A DNA stretch of 64,000 bases from the NCBI RefSeq assembly GCF_031846265.1, contig NZ_JAVRIA010000009.1:20560-84559 (forward strand), read 5' to 3'. This document shows, in pieces, positions 53,159 through 59,017 of the stretch. Made by a program: the position numbers and the translations under genes. The notes beneath the pieces are model-generated. The model searched no databases. It was given only the letters and a program-made list of their open reading frames with translations, and was not told where the DNA came from. Numbering within the stretch: the stretch's first letter is position 1; each line of letters starts with the position of its first letter. The stretch comes from Microcosmobacter mediterraneus. Lineage in GTDB: Bacteria > Bacteroidota > Bacteroidia > Flavobacteriales > Flavobacteriaceae.

Positions 53159-53674
53159 ATGAAAATGAAGAGAAAACAGTTGACACTATTCTTGGATGAA
53201 AAAGAAAGTAAAATAATTGAGACCGTACGGAAAAAATATAATCCGAGACAATATGAATTGATTAAAAGTCATATAACTCTTTGTCGAGAAGATGAAATTG
53301 AAGATATAAGACATATCAAACGCAATTTAGAAAACCTTGATGTGTATAAATTTGTGTTGCTAACAAATGGACTCATCAGATTTTCCGGAGGAAAAGGTCT
53401 TTTAATATCCATAATAGATAAAGAGCAAAAATTCCAAAAACTAAGAGAATTGGTTTTACAAAATGAAGTGTCAAATCCAAGAGAACATATAGCGCATATT
53501 ACAATAATGCATCCAAGAAATTCAATCTGCGATGACACTAAATTTAAAGAGATACAGAATTTTGAATTGCCTAAAAAACTAGGTATCTCAAAAATCAGTC
53601 TAATTGAACAGGAAATTGGTAAAGAATGGAAAACGCTTAAAGCATATGAATTAAAGTATAAAAACGAGAGCTAA
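53159..53674 (+). CDS. Cassette gene 12: 2'-5' RNA ligase-like 2H phosphoesterase
   Basis: 171 residues. Two H-x-T motifs of the 2H superfamily are visible: IKSHITLCRED near residue 39 and IAHITIMHPRN near 122. The superfamily includes cyclic phosphodiesterases acting on 2',3'-cyclic or 2'-5' RNA ends. Cytoplasmic, no signal peptide. The stop codon (TAA at 53672-53674) lies inside the GCTAAC left arm of the attC-like element, so coding sequence and recombination site overlap. Confidence 0.8.
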   Translation: MKMKRKQLTLFLDEKESKIIETVRKKYNPRQYELIKSHITLCREDEIEDIRHIKRNLENLDVYKFVLLTNGLIRFSGGKGLLISIIDKEQKFQKLRELVLQNEVSNPREHIAHITIMHPRNSICDDTKFKEIQNFELPKKLGISKISLIEQEIGKEWKTLKAYELKYKNES

Positions 53675-53802
53675 CACCGTATAAAATTAATTGCTGGTTT
53701 TAGCCAATTTACGAAAGTCCTCGCAGACTTTCTATCTGTGATTTATTTTCTAACTTTAGTGCTTAAATCACGCAATTAATCTTATACATTAACGTTGTGT
53801 GT
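53666..53802 (+). repeat. attC-like element 10
   Basis: Left GAGAGCTAACACCGTATAAA then ATTAATTGC; apical GAAAGTC-CTCGCA-GACTTTC; right GCAATTAATCTTATACATTA then ACGTTGTGTGT. GTATAA pairs with TTATAC and AATTAATTGC with GCAATTAAT, again changed together relative to other elements. Confidence 0.75.
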
Positions 53803-53849
53803 AATTTTCTAAAGACAAATTATAATTTGGTGAAATAATTCTATTTAGC

Positions 53850-54200
53850 ATGAAAGAAGGAAACATTCAAAAAGTTCACTTAACATCCAAGGTATTGTTG
53901 ACAATATTAATGTCATTTTCCGCTGGTATGTATATATTCTCAGGTGAACCTACAATCTTTACTGACTTAGGTTATCCATCGTATTTAATGTACCCCTTAG
54001 CTATCGCTAAAATATTAGGAATGATAACTATTTGGTCAAAATATTCTGAATTATTAACTAACTGGGCTTATGCTGGCTTCTTTTATGATGTTATCCTTGC
54101 TTTTTGCGCTCACTTAGCAGTCGGTGATGGGGAATGGGCGCCTTCTTTAATCGGAATAATTCTAGTTCTAAGTGCGGTATTTACGAGGATGAAAAAATAA
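53850..54200 (+). CDS. Cassette gene 13: DoxX-like membrane protein
   Basis: 116 residues with four predicted helices (about 12-30, 45-60, 70-88, 95-113). FSAGMYIFSG near residue 23, PSYLMYPLAIAKILGMI near 42 and WAYAGFFYDVILAFCAHLAV near 70 fit the DoxX family, which carries small four-helix quinone-related or stress-associated membrane proteins. Cassette ends GTTGTGTGT and ACACACAAC match exactly. Confidence 0.8.
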   Translation: MKEGNIQKVHLTSKVLLTILMSFSAGMYIFSGEPTIFTDLGYPSYLMYPLAIAKILGMITIWSKYSELLTNWAYAGFFYDVILAFCAHLAVGDGEWAPSLIGIILVLSAVFTRMKK

Positions 54201-54210
54201 TCTAAAAACA

Positions 54211-54420
54211 ACACACAACAACGTGTATAATTCATTGCGCATCGTTGGTTAAGGCGAGGAAATTATCCTACAATTTGTATATTTAACTAATCGGAAAAAG
54301 TACAAACAGCTTAGCTGTTGCGCTTTTTCTCACTGCGAATTTTCGCCGCAAGCGGCTCATCTGAAGCGAAAGTGCTCCAGCTGAATTCGCAAAGAAACCA
54401 TACAAAAACACATTGTGGTG
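54211..54420 (+). repeat. attC-like element 11 (210 bp, enlarged and drifted)
   Basis: Left ACACACAACAACGTGTATAA; right CATACAAAAACACATTGTGG. The interior is longer and richer in G+C, with GCGAATT (about 54335) pairing AATTCGC (about 54384) and further stems. The right core reads ATT instead of GTT, which might impair recombination. Confidence 0.68.
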
Positions 54421-54441
54421 CATCATTCCTAAATCCTGAAA

Positions 54442-54966
54442 ATGAATTTTGAGCTAAATAAATCAATAGAAATTTTAGAAAGAACACCTGAAGTTATCGA
54501 AGTCTTATTAAGTGGTCTATCTCAAGAATGGGTTCGTAGTAATGAAGGCGATCACACTTGGAGCCCATATGATATTGTTGGGCATTTAATTTTTGGAGAA
54601 AAAACAGATTGGATTTTAAGAATAAAAACAATACTTAGCGAATCTGATAACAAACTTTTTGAACCTTTTGATAGGTTTGCTCAATTAAAAGAAAATCAAG
54701 AAAAGTCAATCGATGAACTAATTATTGAGTTCAAAGAAGTAAGAATAGAGAATTTAAATAGACTGAAATCACTGAATATTAAGCAAGAAGATCTTAATCG
54801 AACAGGAATTCATCCTGAGTTTGGAGAAGTCAATTTAAAACAACTGATTTCGACTTGGGCCGTTCATGATTTAGGGCATATTGCACAAATTTCTAGAGTA
54901 ATGGCAAAACAATATAAAAGCGAAGTTGGTCCTTGGATAAACTATTTGGGTATATTAAATAAATAA
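54442..54966 (+). CDS. Cassette gene 14: DinB family protein
   Basis: 174 residues. DinB four-helix bundle: SIEILERTPEVIEVLLSGL opening, WSPYDIVGHLIFGEKTDW near residue 41 with the first metal-binding His, and WAVHDLGHIAQISRVMAKQ near 135 with the second and third His. The family comprises metal-dependent enzymes including thiol transferases such as bacillithiol S-transferases. Cytoplasmic. Ends with the cassette arm CACCACAAC (54970), complementary to ATTGTGGTG at 54412 except the first base. Confidence 0.82.
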   Translation: MNFELNKSIEILERTPEVIEVLLSGLSQEWVRSNEGDHTWSPYDIVGHLIFGEKTDWILRIKTILSESDNKLFEPFDRFAQLKENQEKSIDELIIEFKEVRIENLNRLKSLNIKQEDLNRTGIHPEFGEVNLKQLISTWAVHDLGHIAQISRVMAKQYKSEVGPWINYLGILNK

Positions 54967-54969
54967 CGA

Positions 54970-54991
54970 CACCACAACAACGTGTATACAA
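54970..54991 (+). repeat. Left half of an attC-like element (truncated)
   Basis: CACCACAACAACGTGTATAC and then unrelated sequence. The rest of the element is lost and replaced by a headless reading frame. Confidence 0.65.
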
Positions 54992-55173
54992 TATTAGAGA
55001 AACATTTATCACAATATTAATCTTCATCGGAATTTCATTCTGTGTTGCTCAAAATGGAGTAATTAACGGAAAAATAATTGCGGAAATTCCTGAAGAAGCG
55101 GAATTGTTTGCTGAAAACACTAAAGTAATTCTTGAGATAAACGGAATTGAAATAAAAATAGCTGAATTAAAAA
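54990..55173 (+). pseudogene. Headless fragment of an exported-protein gene
   Basis: A frame open from the repeat half encodes RETFITILIFIGISFCVAQN, a signal-peptide-like segment without a start codon, then GVINGKIIAEIPEEAELFAE and KVILEINGIEIKIAELKMF. It then runs into the next repeat half at 55175. The start region is missing, together with an attC-like right arm, so a deletion removed both. The remaining part resembles a carboxypeptidase-regulatory-like (CarboxypepD_reg) beta-sandwich start, but too little is left to name it. Confidence 0.55.
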
Positions 55174-55174
55174 T

Positions 55175-55200
55175 GTTTTGCAACAATGTGTATAAAACAT
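55175..55200 (+). repeat. Collapsed attC-like element
   Basis: GTTTTGCAACAATGTGTATA joined directly to AAACATTAAAA. The following cassette ends in GTTTTACAAC (55590), so its start should read GTTGTAAAAC. The join TATAAAACATT fits a deletion that fused the left arm to that start, removing the palindrome. Confidence 0.55.
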
Positions 55201-55210
55201 TAAAAAAAAT

Positions 55211-55585
55211 ATGGCACTACCTAAGAAAAAGAGCAGGTTGATAACCGTAAATAATGAAAAATATAGATACGTTATTTCTGCTGGAAAGTATAATGAAAAC
55301 TGGGAGTTTGATTTGAATATAACTGTACAACTCGCGACAGGTGAAGGTTGTAAATTAAAAGTAAAAGGATTGATAACTAGGGATTATTGGCTTGATTTTC
55401 CAAATGACATAACATCCAAAGAAGATTATCCAGTTTTAACACCCTTAGAAATCTCGATAATAATAACTTGTAGTTTGAAATCAGGTTGGAATCCAGAGTT
55501 AAAAGGCAAGCCTTACATTATTAATATAAATAATAACCAAATAAGCAATGACAAAAATAATTTAAATAGATTTTGGATTGGTTAA
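55211..55585 (+). CDS. Cassette gene 15: hypothetical protein
   Basis: 124 residues, basic and soluble, starting MALPKKKSRLITVNNEKYRY. Contains WEFDLNITVQLATGEGCKLK and DYPVLTPLEISIIITCSLKS; the latter region with GWNPELKGKPYIININ may be a small alpha-beta fold. No signal peptide and no recognised family. Start chosen at the first ATG after the collapsed element. It is the last cassette gene before the array end. Confidence 0.6.
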   Translation: MALPKKKSRLITVNNEKYRYVISAGKYNENWEFDLNITVQLATGEGCKLKVKGLITRDYWLDFPNDITSKEDYPVLTPLEISIIITCSLKSGWNPELKGKPYIININNNQISNDKNNLNRFWIG

Positions 55586-55589
55586 AAAA

Positions 55590-55612
55590 GTTTTACAACA
55601 ACGTGTATAATA
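55590..55612 (+). repeat. Terminal half attC-like element, right end of the array
   Basis: GTTTTACAACAACGTGTATA and then AATACTAAGT, after which similarity to the elements ends. No right arm follows. The 174 bp to the serine hydrolase gene contain no repeat or gene that I can see. Confidence 0.6.
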
Positions 55613-55786
55613 CTAAGTTAATGTAATTCTAAACCCCTGAAAACTCAGCGTATCACTTAAAAAAACCTCACTTTAATAGGCACAATAGCCAAAAGGATGC
55701 TCTATTTAATAATTATTTATTAAATTATAGACTACAACTACTAAAAAGTAAAGATCGTAACGATTAATAACTATAAGATTAATATT

Positions 55787-57106
55787 ATGCGAATTAAAAT
55801 TAACCATTTATTTTGTTTACTCTCGTTCATTATTATAATTGAGTCTTGCTCAAAAAAGAACAGTAAACCAACTTTGGAAATAGGTAATACAGATCAATTG
55901 AACATGGTATTGGATTATTATGTTGAGGAAGACTTTTATCCATTTGTTTATGCGAGGTTAGAAGATTTGGATGGCAATGTTATTTATGAACATAGCGCTG
56001 TAAATGAAAAATTACTTCCAAACACTAAAATCGATGGAGATACTTGGATTAGAATTTGGTCTATGAGTAAGATAGTAACCATATCTGTTGTTTTAGATTT
56101 AATTGAAGATGGTATATTAAAAATAAATGACCCAGTCTCAAAATATATTCCTGAGTTCAAAAACCTCAAAGTTGCAGTATCTAATGATGATAGAAATCTA
56201 ACAGAGTATGAATGGAATGAAAGAGAGAATGCTTGCCCTGTAAAGTTTGTAAGCAATGATTCTGTAATGACTGTTCTTCACCTTATTAATCATCAAGCAG
56301 GATTTTACTATGCTACCACAGGTTTCGCTTGTATCGATTCTTTAATCGCTGAACAAAATTTACCTATGGCAAAAAACTCTGATGATTTAATTAAAAAGCT
56401 ATCCCATTTACCTTTGATTCAACACTCTGGTACTGATTATTTTTATGGAACAAACACGACAGTTTTAGGTCTAGTTGCTGAGAGAGCAACAGGCAAAAAA
56501 TTAAATCAACTGGTTGAGGAACGATTAACTGATCCGATGAAAATTAAAGGGTTACAATACAGACTTCCTCCCAATGAAAAACTACTGCCAAAATTCACAG
56601 GTAGAGATTCTACTTTACGTGAAGCTAAAAGAGGTGAGTTAGATATTTTTGGCCCAGATGTTCCTGATTATGATTCAAATCATCAATTATATTTAGGTGG
56701 TGAGGGAATGGTAGCTACAGCAGATGCTTATGCAGATTTTTTAAGAATGTTGTTAAAGAGAGGTATATTAAATGATTATAGGTTTTTAGAAAAAACAACA
56801 GTTGAGGATATATATGCACCTCACACCCAAAAAGATAGTCCTTATGGGTATAATGGTTACAACTTATGGATTAGTGGTGATTCAATGAAAATTAAAAAAC
56901 AAGGTGAAGCTGGGCTTTGGATTGGAGGTGGCTATGAATGCACTTACTTTTGGGCAGACCCAAAACGAAATTTTGTTGGAATTATCATGTCACAAAATAA
57001 CGAAGTGCGTGCACCAGGTTATGAGTTAAATGATAAGTTTCGTGGTACATTATATAAGCAAATTTGGGCCATTGAAGAGAAAAGCAAGAGTTCTACTACT
57101 GAATAA
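55787..57106 (+). CDS. Serine hydrolase (beta-lactamase / class C PBP family) lipoprotein
   Basis: 439 residues. Lipoprotein signal with IIIIESC near residue 21. The active-site S-x-x-K is in WSMSKIVTISVVLDLI near residue 92. The segment FYGTNTTVLGLVAERATGKK near 224 aligns with the Y-S-N loop of the family but reads Y-G-T, so the second motif is atypical. GLWIGGGYECTYFWADP near 380 takes the place of the K/H-x-G motif. It is probably an exported esterase or peptidase rather than an antibiotic-hydrolysing enzyme. It is the first ordinary gene beyond the array. Confidence 0.82.
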   Translation: MRIKINHLFCLLSFIIIIESCSKKNSKPTLEIGNTDQLNMVLDYYVEEDFYPFVYARLEDLDGNVIYEHSAVNEKLLPNTKIDGDTWIRIWSMSKIVTISVVLDLIEDGILKINDPVSKYIPEFKNLKVAVSNDDRNLTEYEWNERENACPVKFVSNDSVMTVLHLINHQAGFYYATTGFACIDSLIAEQNLPMAKNSDDLIKKLSHLPLIQHSGTDYFYGTNTTVLGLVAERATGKKLNQLVEERLTDPMKIKGLQYRLPPNEKLLPKFTGRDSTLREAKRGELDIFGPDVPDYDSNHQLYLGGEGMVATADAYADFLRMLLKRGILNDYRFLEKTTVEDIYAPHTQKDSPYGYNGYNLWISGDSMKIKKQGEAGLWIGGGYECTYFWADPKRNFVGIIMSQNNEVRAPGYELNDKFRGTLYKQIWAIEEKSKSSTTE

Positions 57107-57203
57107 ATAATTGGTAAGTACAAGTCTGGCTAGAAAAATAAATATAAACAACATTCTAAAGAGCATTACATTGAATTCTCCCTTCTTTTTCGAGCTAATT
57201 AAT

Positions 57204-57211
57204 TACATTTG
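57204..57211 (+). promoter_or_regulatory. -7 box upstream of ychF (TACATTTG)
   Basis: Matches TAnnTTTG and lies 54 bp before the chosen ATG. No convincing -33 element is seen at the expected distance. Confidence 0.45.
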
Positions 57212-57265
57212 CACTTGTAAAATTTATGTCTAATTAATAAGATTCCGTACTTGCGGAAAACACAT

Positions 57266-58360
57266 ATGAAAGCCGGAATTGTAGGATTACCAAACGTAGG
57301 AAAATCGACCTTATTTAATTGCCTTTCTAATGCCAAAGCACAAAGTGCAAACTTTCCGTTTTGCACTATAGAACCTAATATTGGTGTTATTAATGTACCA
57401 GATCCTCGTTTAGAAAAACTAGAAGAACTCGTAGATCCTGAGCGCGTAATGCCTGCAACCGTTGAGATTGTAGATATTGCAGGATTAGTTAAAGGTGCCA
57501 GCAAAGGAGAAGGTTTAGGAAATCAGTTTTTAGCTAATATAAGAGAGACTGATGCTATTTTGCATGTATTACGTTGTTTTGATAACGATAATATTGTCCA
57601 TGTTGATGGCAGTGTTGATCCTATACGTGATAAAGAAACTATTGATATAGAATTACAACTTAAAGACTTAGATTCGGTAGAGAAAAAAGCAGATAAAATT
57701 GGAAGAGCAGCTAAAACTGGAAATAAAGAAGCACAAAAAGAATATGATGTTCTTACCAAAATTAAAGATGCTTTAGAAGCTGGCACATCTGTGAGAGCTT
57801 TAGAGTTTGATTTAAACGATTACGAAGCTTATGTAAAACCATTACAACTTATAACAGAAAAGCCAGTAATGTATGTTTGTAACGTTGATGAAAAATCAGC
57901 AGTTTCTGGTAATACTTATGTAGACCAAGTACGTGAGGCTGTTAAAGACGAACAAGCAGAAGTTTTAGTATTAGCTGTTGGCACTGAAGCAGATATCAAT
58001 GAGTTAGACGACTACGAAGAACGCCAAATGTTCTTGCAAGATATTGGTTTAGATGAGCCTGGAGCAGCAAAATTAATTCGTTCAGCCTATAAATTACTAA
58101 ACCAACAAACCTATTTTACTGCTGGTAAAAAAGAAGTTAGAGCATGGACCGTAACGGTTGGCTCTACAGCACCTCAGGCTGCTGGTGTAATCCATACAGA
58201 TTTTGAAAAAGGCTTCATTAGAGCAGAAGTTATTGGTTATGACGACTATGTAGGCTATGGTAGTGAAACTAAAGTAAAAGAAGCTGGTAAAATGCGTGTT
58301 GAAGGAAAAGGTTACATTGTTAAAGATGGCGATGTAATGCATTTTTTATTCAACGTATAG
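57266..58360 (+). CDS. ychF: Redox-regulated ATPase YchF (Obg-like, OLA1 family)
   Basis: About 364 residues, the usual length. G1 is GIVGLPNVGKSTLFNCLS at the N-terminus, followed by NFPFCTIEPNIGV (switch I). G3 is DIAGLVKGASKGEGLGNQFL near residue 75. The G4-like motif YVCNVDE near 212 departs from N-K-x-D, consistent with ATP preference. A coiled-coil insert lies at about 125-195 and a C-terminal TGS domain with VRAWTVTVGSTAPQAAGVIH. Binds ribosomes and responds to redox stress. Start at the ATG 57266; a TTG at 57251 adds five residues ahead of the conserved strand. Confidence 0.93.
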   Translation: MKAGIVGLPNVGKSTLFNCLSNAKAQSANFPFCTIEPNIGVINVPDPRLEKLEELVDPERVMPATVEIVDIAGLVKGASKGEGLGNQFLANIRETDAILHVLRCFDNDNIVHVDGSVDPIRDKETIDIELQLKDLDSVEKKADKIGRAAKTGNKEAQKEYDVLTKIKDALEAGTSVRALEFDLNDYEAYVKPLQLITEKPVMYVCNVDEKSAVSGNTYVDQVREAVKDEQAEVLVLAVGTEADINELDDYEERQMFLQDIGLDEPGAAKLIRSAYKLLNQQTYFTAGKKEVRAWTVTVGSTAPQAAGVIHTDFEKGFIRAEVIGYDDYVGYGSETKVKEAGKMRVEGKGYIVKDGDVMHFLFNV

Positions 58361-58379
58361 CATAAAACAGTTTATCCCT

Positions 58380-58406
58380 TTCAGTCTAGTCGAGTGAAGT
58401 CGAGAC
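58380..58406. repeat. Short imperfect palindrome (CAGTCTAGTCGAGTGAAGTC region)
   Basis: The run AGTCTAGTCGAG-TGAA-GTCGAGACT between ychF and the SRPBCC gene pairs with itself apart from one unpaired base. Sequences of the TCGAGTGAAGTCGAGAC kind recur between genes in flavobacterial genomes as I recall; only one copy is seen in this window. Confidence 0.4.
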
Positions 58407-58420
58407 TTAAATATTAAAAG

Positions 58421-58885
58421 ATGCCAGAAATAATTATCAAGACTAGGATTAAGGCTGATATCCAAACCTGTTTTGATTTATCTCTAGATATTGATTTCCA
58501 TACTAGATCACTAAAGCATTCTAACGAAAAAGCTATCGCTGGTAAAACGACAGGTTTAATTAAGCTTGGCGAATCTGTAACGTGGCAAGCAACACATTTT
58601 GGTATCAATCAAAAATTGACTTCAAAAATTACAGAAATGAATCCTCCTCATTATTTTGTTGACGAAATGGTAAAAGGTATTTTCAAATCATTCAGGCATG
58701 AGCATCACTTTAAGAGTGTTGAAAATAACACCATCTTAACTGATAAATTTATGTATGTTTCGCCTTTTGGAATCCTAGGAAAATTAGCAGATAAAATAGT
58801 TCTAAAACGCTATTTAACCAGGCTACTAAAAACCAGAAATACGTTTCTAAAAAAGGAGGCGGAAATTAGAACAAAACTAGTCTAA
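58421..58885 (+). CDS. SRPBCC family (START-like) protein
   Basis: 154 residues. Starts PEIIIKTRIKADIQTCFDLS, the first strand and helix of the SRPBCC fold. LIKLGESVTWQATHFGINQK follows, then ITEMNPPHYFVDEMVKGIFK and SFRHEHHFKSVENNTILTDK, the beta-sheet that lines the hydrophobic pocket. The C-terminal helix has KRYLTRLLKTRNTFLKKEAE. Such proteins bind lipids or other hydrophobic ligands, or act as cyclases; the ligand is unknown. It stands alone between ychF and parE. Confidence 0.8.
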   Translation: MPEIIIKTRIKADIQTCFDLSLDIDFHTRSLKHSNEKAIAGKTTGLIKLGESVTWQATHFGINQKLTSKITEMNPPHYFVDEMVKGIFKSFRHEHHFKSVENNTILTDKFMYVSPFGILGKLADKIVLKRYLTRLLKTRNTFLKKEAEIRTKLV

Positions 58886-59017
58886 TATTTCAAGGTAAAA
58901 TTAGATTCTCTTTTTTACATAACCCCTTTAAAACATTGTTAATAACCTTAATGTTTATGGGTTTTATTTTTTAAGGTTATATGCTATATTAGCTTCTTAT
59001 GCAATTCCCCTAAGTTT

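Larger units (their letters stand above)
44001..55612 (+). mobile_element. Integron-like gene-cassette array without integrase
   Basis: Fifteen co-directional genes, eleven full palindromic elements of about 133-210 bp and four half elements alternate here. Each element has a left arm ending in AAC followed by GTGTAT or GGCTAT, an apical stem around CC-TGC-GG, then ATACAC or ATAGCC, a spacer of about six bases, and GTT. The bases outside AAC and GTT vary, but each cassette's first nine or ten bases are the inverted complement of its own last ones. Pairs: 44001/44685, 44813/45431, 45559/46799, 46958/48026, 48153/48927, 49053/49843, 49969/50761, 50888/51657, 51781/52562, 52689/53666, 53794/54211 and 54412/54970. 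No integrase is in the window. Confidence 0.8.

Noticed and set aside
44032..55585. Toxin-antitoxin or restriction genes expected in cassette arrays
   Set aside because: I checked each cassette gene for typical small-toxin, antitoxin, methyltransferase or nuclease motifs and saw none apart from the 2H phosphoesterase, which is not a known toxin type.
44685..55612. Regularly repeated palindromes considered as a CRISPR array
   Set aside because: Intervals are about 480-1300 bp, contain full genes and vary in length; the repeat unit is about 135 bp and imperfect. No cas gene is nearby.
44685..55612. REP/RAYT or IS200/IS605-derived MITE spread
   Set aside because: Such elements insert in either orientation and carry their own conserved outer ends. 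Here all copies have one orientation, alternate with genes and have outer bases that match cassette by cassette. A dispersed copy search would still be useful.
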